23,380 nucleotides of DNA from Planctomycetota bacterium (GTDB taxonomy: Bacteria; Planctomycetota; Planctomycetia; Pirellulales; Pirellulaceae): positions 1 through 23,380 of the forward strand of contig JAJRVM010000341.1 in NCBI GenBank assembly GCA_024277285.1. Direction: 5' to 3'. The translations under genes were made by a program, and so were the position numbers. Below, piece after piece: positions 1 to 9,266 of this stretch (positions are counted from its first letter, which is position 1; each line of letters opens with the position of its first letter). The notes under the pieces were generated by a model. That model searched no databases. It was not told where the DNA came from and worked only from the letters and a program-made list of their open reading frames with translations.

Positions 1-756
1 AACTTCTTCACCCACCCGTTGCGGCCACCTGCCCAAAGGCACTACCGATTCAACCGGCGTCATTCCATGCAGCGTGCCAGCTCGACCGCACCTTGCCACA
101 GGGCAACAACAGCCACCCGGAAGCAATAGGTTCTCTTGGCGTTTCTACGCCGGGGCACCAAGCAATAGTTCAAGCTTGTTGAAACACCGTGTAGTGCTAC
201 CCCCACTTTGGTTGTCGGTGCATCCCTCGTCGTTGTTGTTGATACTGGCCATCTTTGGTGTGTCGCCACTTCGCTGAACGAGGGGGCTTGAAGGTGTTGG
301 GTTGGCACCTGAGCAACCGATCGATAACACTGCGTTCCCACGTGTGCCAAGCCAACGCTCATTGGTTCATTGTATCCGAGCTTCGAGCAGCCACAACAAC
401 ACCTCCACATCGGTCGGGCTCGGGTGTCCAGGTTCGTGCCCGGGTTGGGGCACGTTGGACGTGCCGTAAGAGCTCCCCACCACGGGGGCGAGCGTGGTGA
501 CCGGCAGAACCGCTAAAGTCGGTGCATCTGGCGGGTCGATGTACGAATTGGTGTCTGGCTAATTTGCCCTTGCGCAAAGTGTCCGACAATACGCCGCTTA
601 CACTCGGCATGGGACACGGTTAAGACGTGATTCCCGGCGATGTGCTCCCCGCTGCTCAAAGAGCGAGCTTTCGGTGACGGCCGCAACGGCACACTGGCCG
701 CACCAATGGAAGGTCACCGCACGATCTGAGACCTTTGAGCACATCGATGTGCCAGC
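1..756. other. Non-coding stretch, no gene recognised
   Basis: None of the short open frames on either strand here has a recognisable protein, a convincing ribosome site or planctomycete-like codon use. The one structure I see is an imperfect hairpin at 426-460: an outer GTCCA/TGGAC pair and an inner CGTGCCC/GGGCACG pair around a 6-nt loop. It is not followed by a T-run, so I do not call it a terminator. The end of an upstream gene or a degraded gene may lie here, but I cannot show it. Confidence 0.5.
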
Positions 757-3700
757 ATGACAAATTGGTGGCAACGGCATATGAACCTCAAAAACCTGTC
801 ACAAGACTACCGGTGGGCACAGCCGATGCCGAGTCGTCATGCGCGTCAAGCCGAATGTGTGGCAGGTTCCAAATGGATCGCGTTGCTGCTGCTGGCAGCA
901 ACGGTACTTCCGGGTGGCTGCACACGCACGCTCTATCGACGCCAGGCGGATCGCGAGGCCCATTACCTGGTGCGCGAGAAGTCGGTCAATACGCCTTGGG
1001 AAGTTCCGTCGTCTTACACGATCCAACCCGATCCCCGCAGCCGCTTTTTCGATCCGACGGACGCTGATTTTCCCACACTGCCTCCAGCCGGTCCTCAATT
1101 GTATCAGTACCAGCTTCCGGAACTCGGCAACCGCCGTAACGAATGGCAACCGGAGCCGCTGCCCGGCACGCAGCCGGAGCGGATTGAGGGGCAACGCGAC
1201 GACCCGGGCGAGCCCGAATTGCCGCTCCCGCCGCTGCCACCTGATGCGGCGACCCCGGAGATTACGCGGTTGCCGAGCGTTGCGCCATCCGCACCACAGC
1301 TGACTCGTTTGAATCCGTCGCAAGCAGGTAGCACTCGGGAGCACGCCTTCCAATCGAGCCTGTTCGACCCGAACGGCTTTTTGGCAAACGGGTATGGAAC
1401 CGCCCCTGGCAGCGCACCACGCCATGGGGACCAGGTCGGGGCACCGTCGCAGGGTATTCAACTGGCAGCGTATCAACAAGACTCAGCCGCACCAAGTGAT
1501 GGCAACCAGCCAGCGACCGATCCTTTCCTCGAGTTCATCCAATCACTCAGCCGGTCGCGTCTCAAGGTCAAGGGGCTGAAAGTACAGCCGATTAGCCGAC
1601 GGTTCTGGGACGAAATACCAGCGAACTGCCTGGGCTTGATGCTCGACTTTGAGAGTGTGCGTGTGGAATACTCCGAGGCGTTCAATCACGAACCTGGCGC
1701 GGATCTACTCGACGACTCGCCGCGCATGACACTGCCCGACCTGTTTGAGTTGGCACTGATCAACAGTCGTGACTATCAGCGTCAGAAGGAGCTGTTGTAT
1801 CAAGCCGCTTTGGACGTGGCGCTACAGCGATTCGCCTATGCGACCAAGTTATCGGTACGTGGAGCGACCGTTGACACGACCTATACGCACGCACGGTTTA
1901 ATGGGACGACGGTGAACACGCTGGCCGTTCCGAGCACGTTTTCGGGCGATAAGGCGCTGGCAACCGGTGGGACACTGGTGGGACGATTCGCCAACGACGT
2001 GCTCTTGACATTCAATGGGCCACGCGGCTTTGCCGCTGACATCAGCACCGAATTGCTGTTTGACATTACGCAACGCGTTTTTCAACGCGACATTCTGTTG
2101 GAACCGCTCATTCAGTCGGAACGCAATCTGGTCTATCAGGCACGCGATTTCGCCCGTTTTCGCAAGCAATTCTTTCTTGACGTTTCCGACGACTATTACA
2201 ACGTCATACGCAACTACCGGCGGATTGAAATTGCGGCACAAAACTACTTCGCACGTGTACGGACCTTTCAGCAAGCTGCCGCCGAAGTTGAATCGGGCGT
2301 CTCGTCTGCCCCCAACGTTATCTTCCTGAACCAATTTGAACGGTCGGCGTTGCAAGCACTCGCCAGCCTGATCCGCGATTGCAACACACTCGAGCAACTG
2401 CTCGACAATATGAAGATTACGATTGGTGTCCCGACGGAAACGAAGATCAACGTCAAGCTGGACGAACTAGCTCAGTTGACATTGCGCGACATGATCGAGG
2501 TGAATCAGGCCCAGGCGCAACGTTGGCTGAGCCGGTTGAAAAAGCTGCGCAACAGCGCCGGAGAGGAAGTGCATAGCGATATCTTGACCGCCGACTATTC
2601 GCTCTCCGAACGATTGATCAAGTGGTTGTGGGAACGCAGCAAGATTGCCGGCGATACGACTTCCGCTCGGGAAATCTTCAAAGAACGCGCCATGTTTCGG
2701 CTCGACGCGGCGCGACTTGATCTGTTGACCGAACGGAAAATGCTGGCCGATGCGCAGACCGCAACACCGCCCAAACAACGCATTTTGATCCTGCAACACC
2801 AGGTCGAAGTGATCGAGAGTGAATTGATGTTGATCGATCGACAACTCGACTATGCGGCCGCGTTGGGGCACGACCATGCCGCCGAGAGGCAGGATCGTTC
2901 AAAATGGCAATCGATGACCGATCGGTTCCAGATCCTGCTTAATGCTGCTGACGAATTCCTGAAACCGCAGCCGGACAAACAACATGTTCTTCACTTGATC
3001 AATCAGGCACGCAGTGAGACGCCACTCATTCCCGAAAAGCCCGTTCCCGAGAAGGAACAGCCGCAAGCGAATCCAAAGCCTGACGCGGCACCCGGTGATG
3101 GGACTCCCCAACAAGATGAGGTTTCGGATGACGAGGTCATCATCGCCCTGTTGGATGCCGCCACCATCGTGCTTTCCGAATCAGAAACCGTCTCACAAGA
3201 TCTTGACGAGCGGCTGTTTGGCGTGCAAGTGACCCGCGTCGATCTGAACGCCACACTAGAACGAACCGACCGACTGATCAGCTTTACGCGAAATGTGTTT
3301 GAAGGGGCAGGGAGCGGTTTGCCACGGATCGATATCAGCGTTGATGAGGCGATGATCACCGCCTTAGTGCAACGTCTCGATTTGATGAACGAGCGAGGTA
3401 CGTTGGCCGACAACTGGCGTGATATCAAATTCGCCGCAGACGCTCTGAAATCGAACCTGACGCTGAGCGCCAGTCAGCGGATCGGCACCGATACGAACCG
3501 ACCCTTCAATTTCTCGACCGACAACGCCAATACTCGTCTGCGAGTGACTTGGGACTTGCCGGTCAACCGCAAAGCAGAACGCAATGCGTATCGGCGTTCG
3601 TTAATCAACTACAACGCGGGGCTCCGCAACTTGATGTTGTTCGAGGACAACATCAAACGGAACGTGCGGCGTGAGATGCGTAACTTGGCACAGATTCGGG

Positions 3701-4143
3701 TCCAATACCCGATCTCGGTCGACGTTGCCGCCTTGGCTCAGGAACAAGTAATCAGTACCCAGTTGCAGTTGATTCTGGGGATTCCCGGCGTTCGCGCTGC
3801 GGACCTGCTTGACGCGTATAACGCGGCACGCACAGCTTTGGGGGACATGGTGGACGCGCGCATCGGGTACATCACCGAGCGCGCCCGTTTTGCGTTCGAG
3901 TTGGAAGTCATGATGCTCGACGATATCGGCTATTGGCCGGAAATCAATGATCCGAAGTACCAACCCGAGCCGAACGGTGTTTACCCGTGGAACGCGGGCG
4001 CCGCCTACGGTACGTTCCCAACCTATTTGAAGCCGTCACACGAGCTGCGTCGCATGCTCCACTATCCACCTCCGGGTGCCCACGCGGGTTCGCTGCAGCG
4101 TGGTGAACAGCCCGATCTGGAAGCAACGCCTGTCGCCAAGTGA
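757..4143 (+). CDS. Large TolC/OEP-like outer-membrane efflux lipoprotein
   Basis: This probably forms the outer-membrane channel of a tripartite efflux system. The N-terminus has a hydrophobic stretch (residues 40-51) ending in a lipobox, LPGGC, with Cys55 as the likely lipidated residue. A Pro/Asp/Glu-rich segment follows to about residue 270. From about residue 330 there are long amphipathic helices typical of outer-membrane efflux proteins (for example the region beginning MTLPDLFELALINSRDYQ, and a second set near the C-terminus from about 870). A Pro/Glu/Lys-rich insert lies at about 765-795. At 1128 residues it is more than twice the size of ordinary TolC (about 450-500). No start has a clear Shine-Dalgarno; ATG at 781 or 826 would also keep the signal peptide. 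It is convergent with the adaptor/permease operon downstream, its likely partner. Family assignment is firm; the transported substrate is unknown. Confidence 0.85.
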   Translation: MTNWWQRHMNLKNLSQDYRWAQPMPSRHARQAECVAGSKWIALLLLAATVLPGGCTRTLYRRQADREAHYLVREKSVNTPWEVPSSYTIQPDPRSRFFDPTDADFPTLPPAGPQLYQYQLPELGNRRNEWQPEPLPGTQPERIEGQRDDPGEPELPLPPLPPDAATPEITRLPSVAPSAPQLTRLNPSQAGSTREHAFQSSLFDPNGFLANGYGTAPGSAPRHGDQVGAPSQGIQLAAYQQDSAAPSDGNQPATDPFLEFIQSLSRSRLKVKGLKVQPISRRFWDEIPANCLGLMLDFESVRVEYSEAFNHEPGADLLDDSPRMTLPDLFELALINSRDYQRQKELLYQAALDVALQRFAYATKLSVRGATVDTTYTHARFNGTTVNTLAVPSTFSGDKALATGGTLVGRFANDVLLTFNGPRGFAADISTELLFDITQRVFQRDILLEPLIQSERNLVYQARDFARFRKQFFLDVSDDYYNVIRNYRRIEIAAQNYFARVRTFQQAAAEVESGVSSAPNVIFLNQFERSALQALASLIRDCNTLEQLLDNMKITIGVPTETKINVKLDELAQLTLRDMIEVNQAQAQRWLSRLKKLRNSAGEEVHSDILTADYSLSERLIKWLWERSKIAGDTTSAREIFKERAMFRLDAARLDLLTERKMLADAQTATPPKQRILILQHQVEVIESELMLIDRQLDYAAALGHDHAAERQDRSKWQSMTDRFQILLNAADEFLKPQPDKQHVLHLINQARSETPLIPEKPVPEKEQPQANPKPDAAPGDGTPQQDEVSDDEVIIALLDAATIVLSESETVSQDLDERLFGVQVTRVDLNATLERTDRLISFTRNVFEGAGSGLPRIDISVDEAMITALVQRLDLMNERGTLADNWRDIKFAADALKSNLTLSASQRIGTDTNRPFNFSTDNANTRLRVTWDLPVNRKAERNAYRRSLINYNAGLRNLMLFEDNIKRNVRREMRNLAQIRVQYPISVDVAALAQEQVISTQLQLILGIPGVRAADLLDAYNAARTALGDMVDARIGYITERARFAFELEVMMLDDIGYWPEINDPKYQPEPNGVYPWNAGAAYGTFPTYLKPSHELRRMLHYPPPGAHAGSLQRGEQPDLEATPVAK

Positions 4144-4155
4144 GTCGATTGGGTC

Positions 4156-4226
4156 GGGCCAGTTGTGTTGGGGCCAGTTGCGACGGGCCAGTTGCGACGG
4201 GCTAGTTGCGACGGGCTAGTTGCGAC
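4156..4226. repeat. 14-bp tandem repeat array between convergent genes
   Basis: Four adjacent 14-bp units, GGGCCAGTTGCGAC twice and then GGGCTAGTTGCGAC twice, occupy 4171-4226. A degenerate 15-nt unit precedes them at 4156-4170. The array begins just after the TolC-like stop codon. It runs into the 3' end of the small membrane protein on the other strand, supplying its last codons and its TAG stop (4216-4218). Confidence 0.9.
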
Positions 4227-4485
4227 GTGATCCACCAATACTCGAGAATCCTGCTACACCGGAGGCGAAGGCAGCAACGAACAGGACGCCGATCACCGCG
4301 CGGCGCACCCAGATGCGGCGTTGTAAATCACGCTCCAACACCTTCTCCCGGTCCTCGGCACCTTCGACTCGGGCCGCGTGCAGTTGGATGCTCGGTTCGG
4401 GAGCGTCGGTGGCCAAAAGCGCGAAGGCCGTGACCGACAGCGCCAGGCACAGTATCAGGCAGACCGGAGAGAGTAACTGTTGCAT
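4216..4485 (-). CDS. Small two-helix membrane protein, unknown function
   Basis: This 89-residue protein has two hydrophobic helices (about residues 4-25 and 63-82) joined by a charged linker with a short amphipathic stretch (EDREKVLERDLQRRIWVRR). It starts 13 nt after the stop of the ABC permease gene on the same strand, so it is almost certainly in the same operon, with a weak GGAACGAG ribosome site just upstream of ATG. The first helix could also act as a signal sequence, but no clear cleavage or lipobox motif is present. The C-terminal residues GSRRN are encoded by the tandem repeat shared with the opposite strand. I recognise no family. An accessory role in the efflux complex is only inferred from position. 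Confidence 0.65.
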   Translation of the reverse strand: MQQLLSPVCLILCLALSVTAFALLATDAPEPSIQLHAARVEGAEDREKVLERDLQRRIWVRRAVIGVLFVAAFASGVAGFSSIGGSRRN

Positions 4486-4498
4486 CTCGTTCCATTCG

Positions 4499-5794
4499 CT
4501 ATTCGTGGCGCAACGCTTCGATCGGGTCCATCATGGCCGCGCGGCGTGCCGGATACATGCCGAACATGATACCGGTGGCGACCGAGATGCTGAACGCCAG
4601 CAGGACCGCCCACCAACTGAGCACCGTCTCGATCTCCGACATTTTCGTCACAATCATGGGAATAACGATTCCCACGACGATCCCCAATAGACCGCCGGTG
4701 GATGAGAGGACGGTGGTTTCGACCAGGAACTGCGACGTGATATCGCGGCGCCGCGCACCCAAGGCGCGGCGAATCCCAATTTCGCGAGTTCGTTCGGTGA
4801 CGGTGGCCAACATGATATTCATGATCCCGATACCGCCGACCAGCAAGGAGATTCCCGCGATCGATCCGAGCACCAGGTTCCAGATGGCTTTCTCCTGCTC
4901 AGCCTGACGCAATAACTCCAACGGCACCTGGATTTCGAAATCGTTGCCGCGTGGGTGCGACTTTGCCAAGATCGTCCGCGCCATATCCGCCGTTTGACTT
5001 ACCATCGCCTCGTTCGCCACCGTCAACGTGATCTCGCTGAGTTGCGTTCGCTCGAACTCGATCGAACCAGCTCGGATAATCATCTGCAACTCACCAAACC
5101 GGCTGCGCGCGGCGGTTAGCGGGATGTAGATATCGTTGTCGAAGTTGGCTTGGCCGATCGCTCCAGGTTGTTCCGCACCACTCGACTGAGATCTCAATAT
5201 ACCGACCACACGGTAGGCATTTGCGCCCAGGAGGAGATCTTTTTCGAGCGGGTCCTCAAATCCAAACAATCGTTGCGCAGAACCGGCCGCCAAGACGCAC
5301 ACGTTGGACATGATGCGCAAATCGGTATCGGTCAAGAACCGGCCACGTTGCAAGTGCAAGTTCTTGACCTTCAAGATGATCGGAGTGGTTCCCAAAATGC
5401 GCGCATTGGTGATCCGGCGCCGACCGTGTTGGGCGTCCTTGCGTAACAGCGAGATGGGCAGCGAGTGATCGACGGTCGGCAACGTGTCCCGTAGCCGTTC
5501 AAGGTCGCGGTACTTCAATCCGTACTCCAGCACTCGACTCGATGATTGCTGGGACGTGCCGCTGCTCGAGTCGCCTGATTCGTTTTCCGCTTCAGGCTTG
5601 ATGCTGCGAATGATGACGTTGTTGGCGCCAAGCTGTCGAATCTGTTCGACTGCCTTGCGTTTGGAGCCTTCGCCGATCGCCAACATGGCAATCACCGATC
5701 CGACGCCGAGAATCGTGCCGAGCATGGTCAGAAAGCTGCGCAGCTTGTGCAACAGCAGATTGCGGACGCCTAGTTGAAGAGTGACCCACCACAT
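4499..5794 (-). CDS. ABC transporter permease, MacB/FtsX type
   Basis: This 431-residue protein has the MacB_PCD plus FtsX layout. The first membrane helix is at about residues 18-41 (opening RSFLTMLGTILGVGSV). A large periplasmic domain follows to about residue 300, with a Ser/Gly/Glu-rich insert at about 68-88. Three C-terminal helices follow, with the motifs ISLLVGGIGIMNIMLATVTE and TREIGIRRALGARRRDI and the closing MYPARRAAMMDPIEALRHE, all diagnostic of the family. It lies downstream of the adaptor gene (287-bp gap) and 13 nt before the small membrane protein. MacB proper carries an N-terminal ATPase; this protein lacks it, so a separate LolD/MacB-like ATPase is required, and none is encoded in the window. 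The likely role is macrolide, peptide or lipid export; the substrate is unknown. Confidence 0.92.
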   Translation of the reverse strand: MWWVTLQLGVRNLLLHKLRSFLTMLGTILGVGSVIAMLAIGEGSKRKAVEQIRQLGANNVIIRSIKPEAENESGDSSSGTSQQSSSRVLEYGLKYRDLERLRDTLPTVDHSLPISLLRKDAQHGRRRITNARILGTTPIILKVKNLHLQRGRFLTDTDLRIMSNVCVLAAGSAQRLFGFEDPLEKDLLLGANAYRVVGILRSQSSGAEQPGAIGQANFDNDIYIPLTAARSRFGELQMIIRAGSIEFERTQLSEITLTVANEAMVSQTADMARTILAKSHPRGNDFEIQVPLELLRQAEQEKAIWNLVLGSIAGISLLVGGIGIMNIMLATVTERTREIGIRRALGARRRDITSQFLVETTVLSSTGGLLGIVVGIVIPMIVTKMSEIETVLSWWAVLLAFSISVATGIMFGMYPARRAAMMDPIEALRHE

Positions 5795-6081
5795 GAGTTT
5801 GTTCTATTATCTCGTCAGTTAATGCGATCGGCCTGAGCCGTCAGGGTGGTTCCGTCGTGGTCTTGTTGCAGGGCCAGCGGTCGTACCGATCGCACGGTTG
5901 GGGGAAAGTAGCAGTCTCATGATGAACGATTCGAGGTTTCTATCGCGCTGCGCTTTGCTGCTATGGCTCACGTCGACGCGCCACGATGAGGCGATATGTT
6001 TCTATTTCTGGCTCTGAGTCCGGGCACGCTCATCGTTGTATGGGACGTTCGATCAAATACTCTGTCACATGGGTGGTGCCG

Positions 6082-7935
6082 TTACTTTTTTGCCGAATTG
6101 CCAGCGCCTTCTTTGCGCGTTGCGGCGCCTTGTTTGAGTCGCCGCTTGGCGCCAGGCCGCCCCGTTCCTGATTTGCTCGTTCCTGATTTGCCCATCGACG
6201 ATTTGCCTTTCGGTCGCTTGCCCGCCATGCCTTTGCTGGCAGGGGTTTGGACCGGCGGCGTTCGCTTTGGCATTTCGGTTGCCGCAGCATCCGGGTCGCC
6301 CGCCTGGCCTTCTTTGGCAGTCTTCTCGGCGTCTTCTCTCTTGGATAATTCCTCATCCACCAGGCTGGTCGGATTCAATACGGCGATATCGCCTTCTTTC
6401 AGCCCTTCCTTGATTTCGACAAATTTGTCGTTCGTCTTGCCCAACGTCACTTTGTGGCGCGCCAATGTGCCCTGTTCGTTGACATAACACCAATTCGAAG
6501 CGCCCCGTTGAATGATTGCTTGAATCGGCACGCTAATGATGTTCGTCAGTTTCTCGACATCGATTTCGACGACGGCGGTCATGCCAGGTTTCAAACGCCG
6601 TACTTCTTCGTCAATCGTAACAATCGTCTTGTAGACTTTCGTGTCGGACGCCAGCCAGCCACCTTGGTCGGGCAACACAGCGACACTCTGTACGGAGCCT
6701 TGATAGCTGCGTTCGGGAAACGCATCGACACGGACGACCGTCTTGAGTCCTTTGTGTACCTGGTCCAATACGCTTTCATGCACGGCCGTGCTGACCTGCA
6801 TGCTGGTCAGGTCGGGGATCGTCAAGATCTTTTGACGCTGGCGCACGAAGGCTCCTTCTTCAATCACGCTGCCGCCACCGCGACGGCCACTCTCCATCGC
6901 GTAGGCGACCATGCCATCTTGCGGGGCGTAGATCTTGCATTTTTCGAGCTGTTGCGTGTAGCGGTCGTACCGCTCCTTTTCCTTGTCGTACGCACGTTTG
7001 GCGCTGTCGTATGTCGCTTTAGCCTGAGCTAATTCGGATTCGTTGTTCCGTGTGACTTGCGTAAGTGCACGCTGTGCCGTGTCAAATTTGCCCTGTCGGT
7101 CGAGCTTCTCCATCCGGTAGGTATAGTCTTGCAGTTGCCGCGAACGCGCCATCTGACTGGCCAGGTCCGAGTTGGCCTTGAGCAACGCAAGTTTTGATGC
7201 CTCGTAATCGCCTTTACTCTTGTACCCCAATTTGTGGAGTTGTTCGATCGCGTCACGATTGGTCTTGGCGATCAACTGTTGAGCGCGCGCCGTTTGTACT
7301 TCCATCTCGATATTCTGCAGCTCGATCTGAAACGTACCGCCTGTTTCATCCTGGTATGAGTCAAGGCCCAACTTCGTCAGCTCAACACGCAATTCGGCTT
7401 CTGCCAAGTTGGTCTCGTTCTGCGTCTGTTGGTTCTTGAATCTGGACTCGGCCTGAATCCGCTCGGCTTCGGCACGCTGCAACGCCAAGAACTGAGTATC
7501 GAGTCGCTCTTTCAACGGCGCTGAATCGAGCTCCACCAAAAGGTCGCCCGTCTTGACCGAGCAGCCATTGGCTACAATAAACAAGATTTGTGTTCCCGTT
7601 ACGCCCGATCGGTCGCCGCCAAAGTTCTCGACTTCGCACGTGATCTCTTCCGTGTTCTGACTCTCCAAGTTGCCACGTTCGGTTACGGTGATCGGTAACG
7701 TACTGCGTCGCACGGTGTAGTAAACCAACGTGTCAGGTGCCTTGGCGCCGCCACCCATCAGCATGTTCCATCCGACCGCTAACGCACCCACGGCCGTGAC
7801 GACGATCAATGGCAAGATCCAAAACCGGCGTTTCACGCCCCACGTCGGGGGGACCGGTGTTTGCCCCGTGTCCGGGACCGGATTGTCGCCCGCTGGGGCG
7901 ATACTCGTCCCTTGGTTTGACTGCAGGACGCTCAT
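6082..7935 (-). CDS. Efflux periplasmic adaptor (HlyD/MacA-like membrane fusion protein)
   Basis: This 617-residue protein has a short cytoplasmic N-terminus, one membrane anchor (about residues 39-60), and a barrel-sandwich (lipoyl-like) half (VTERGNLESQNTEEI). A long coiled-coil hairpin follows (about 135-335, rich in Ala/Gln/Glu/Lys), then the second half-lipoyl segment (CKIYAPQDGMVAYA) and beta-barrel segments (LKPGMTAVVEIDVEKL, VSVPIQAI-like). It should bridge the FtsX-type permease and the TolC-like channel. An unusual C-terminal tail (about 540-617) is low-complexity and strongly basic, with Lys/Gly/Ser repeats; it is not part of the usual adaptor fold. ATG at 7935 is preceded by a loosely placed GGGAG. 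It is the first gene of the minus-strand efflux operon. The family is firm; the substrate is unknown. Confidence 0.92.
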   Translation of the reverse strand: MSVLQSNQGTSIAPAGDNPVPDTGQTPVPPTWGVKRRFWILPLIVVTAVGALAVGWNMLMGGGAKAPDTLVYYTVRRSTLPITVTERGNLESQNTEEITCEVENFGGDRSGVTGTQILFIVANGCSVKTGDLLVELDSAPLKERLDTQFLALQRAEAERIQAESRFKNQQTQNETNLAEAELRVELTKLGLDSYQDETGGTFQIELQNIEMEVQTARAQQLIAKTNRDAIEQLHKLGYKSKGDYEASKLALLKANSDLASQMARSRQLQDYTYRMEKLDRQGKFDTAQRALTQVTRNNESELAQAKATYDSAKRAYDKEKERYDRYTQQLEKCKIYAPQDGMVAYAMESGRRGGGSVIEEGAFVRQRQKILTIPDLTSMQVSTAVHESVLDQVHKGLKTVVRVDAFPERSYQGSVQSVAVLPDQGGWLASDTKVYKTIVTIDEEVRRLKPGMTAVVEIDVEKLTNIISVPIQAIIQRGASNWCYVNEQGTLARHKVTLGKTNDKFVEIKEGLKEGDIAVLNPTSLVDEELSKREDAEKTAKEGQAGDPDAAATEMPKRTPPVQTPASKGMAGKRPKGKSSMGKSGTSKSGTGRPGAKRRLKQGAATRKEGAGNSAKK

Positions 7936-8546
7936 GTTTTACAACGCTCCCATTGCAAAAATGGAATTGTACGTTCGCGGCGCCAGTCCGCGTTCCTGGG
8001 AAGGTCCTCATCTTACTCACGTTGGACAAGTAGGTGGGGCCCAGGCGAATCTGGCCAATCGGCCGGTGGGGGACGACTTCAAAAAAAACGCTCGCGTGCA
8101 ACCTCGCTCGGGGGGGCCACACTGGCAATGTTCCATCCACCGCTGGGCATTTGTCCCGCTGAGCGGACGATTCAGTGTGTTACCATCCAGACTAGACCAA
8201 ACCGCCCCAAATTACCACTATCGGGTGTGTCCGATGGCATGGAAAATCCGATCGTGATGCGTTTATCCCGCCCGCCCGGCTTGTCGTCCAATGCCACGGC
8301 AGCCTGCCGAATCGAGACCTCCAAGTTGCCAACAACTGCACGACGGCAGCGAAACTTCGGCTCCCAGCCTACTCAACCCCGGTCCGGTCCGTTTGTTTCG
8401 GCGTCCCCGTTGCGTCTGGGAGCTCGGCTCCTGCAGGACGAGATGGCCCCACGGCATTTCGGCCGCCACCGGCGGGTTTGGCGAGCAAACGCCACGAAAA
8501 TCGCCACAGTAGTTGCGCCTATCCGCTGTAGACCTCCCATTCTCTC
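7936..8546. other. Divergent intergenic region, no gene seen
   Basis: This gap separates the adaptor gene (read leftward) from the DUF4254 gene (read rightward). The open frames on both strands look like chance frames. A TACAAT-like -10 element can be read on the minus strand about 40 nt before the adaptor start, but it has no good -35 partner, so I do not call a promoter. No RNA gene or repeat is evident. Confidence 0.45.
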
Positions 8547-8576
8547 TTGAGCGTCGGGGTCGTTCGCTCGTACAAT
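8547..8576 (+). promoter_or_regulatory. Sigma-70-type promoter for the DUF4254 gene
   Basis: TTGAGC (8547-8552) and TACAAT (8571-8576) are separated by 18 bp, close to the housekeeping consensus TTGACA-N17-TATAAT. Transcription would start near 8583 and give a leader of about 80 nt that includes the hairpin at 8591-8621 and the GGGAGG ribosome site. Confidence 0.5.
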
Positions 8577-8590
8577 CCGCCCGATTCATT

Positions 8591-8621
8591 CCCCGGCTCG
8601 GCCGTGTTGGCCGGACCGGGG
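8591..8621 (+). promoter_or_regulatory. GC-rich leader hairpin upstream of the DUF4254 gene
   Basis: The arms 8591-8603 and 8609-8621 pair over 13 positions, with one C-A mismatch and one G-U pair, around the 5-nt loop GTGTT. The hairpin lies between the predicted promoter and the ribosome site, with 40 nt left before the ATG. No T-run follows, so it is not a standard terminator. It may stabilise the message or regulate translation; this is inference. Confidence 0.5.
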
Positions 8622-8661
8622 CACGTTGTCCGAGAGTGCCCGTAATGGGAGGTGGTAGAGA

Positions 8662-9264
8662 ATGATCATTGACGTTGACGAAATTCTGTGCATGCACCAG
8701 TCCGCTGTTGAACGTTGGCACCGGCAGGATATTGACAATCCTCATGCAGGATTCATGCACATCGCTTGCCACCAATGTTCGCTCAACTATCGCTTGTGGC
8801 ACCAGGAGGACATCGCGCGCAGTCCCGATGCCGCGGATGCGGAACTCGCTCAGGTCAAACGGAACATCGACAAACTGAACCAGCAGCGCAACGATCATAT
8901 TGAGCTGATGGACGATTGGATTTCGGTCGCATTACAACGCACTGGGGCCAGTGCGGCCGATAACGCGCCACTCAATACCGAGACACCAGGTAGTGTGGTC
9001 GACCGCCTGGCCATCTTGGCACTACGCATTTTTCACCTCGACGAGCAACTGCAGCGCCGCGACGTGAATGTAGCTCACCGGCAATCGGTGAAAGCGAAGC
9101 GCGCGGTTTGCCTCGAACAACGTGCCGACTTGGCCCGGAGTCTCCAGCTGCTGTTGGGTGATATCTCATCAGGTCGCAAACGCCATAAGACGTATCGACA
9201 ATTCAAGATGTACAACGATCCCACACTCAATCCTTACCTGTATCAGTCCAAAGAGGCGGCATAG
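8662..9264 (+). CDS. DUF4254 family protein
   Basis: This 200-residue soluble protein has the features I associate with DUF4254: YRLWHQEDIARSPDA (about residues 43-57), VKRNIDKLNQQRNDHIE (about 65-81) and ETPGSVVDRLAILALRIFH (about 107-125). It is largely helical and ends in the NPYLYQSKEAA tail. A short Cys pair (HIACHQC, near residues 33-39) could bind metal, but this is not established. There is no signal peptide. The start is well supported by GGGAGG about 9 nt before ATG. The biochemical function of the family is unknown to me; in other bacteria members sit near cell-envelope and glycan genes. It stands alone here, with its own promoter. Confidence 0.85.
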   Translation: MIIDVDEILCMHQSAVERWHRQDIDNPHAGFMHIACHQCSLNYRLWHQEDIARSPDAADAELAQVKRNIDKLNQQRNDHIELMDDWISVALQRTGASAADNAPLNTETPGSVVDRLAILALRIFHLDEQLQRRDVNVAHRQSVKAKRAVCLEQRADLARSLQLLLGDISSGRKRHKTYRQFKMYNDPTLNPYLYQSKEAA

Positions 9265-9266
9265 AA

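Noticed and set aside
8263..8898. 211-codon minus-strand frame overlapping the DUF4254 gene
   Set aside because: It lies antisense to a recognised family gene with a good ribosome site, so it is a shadow frame.
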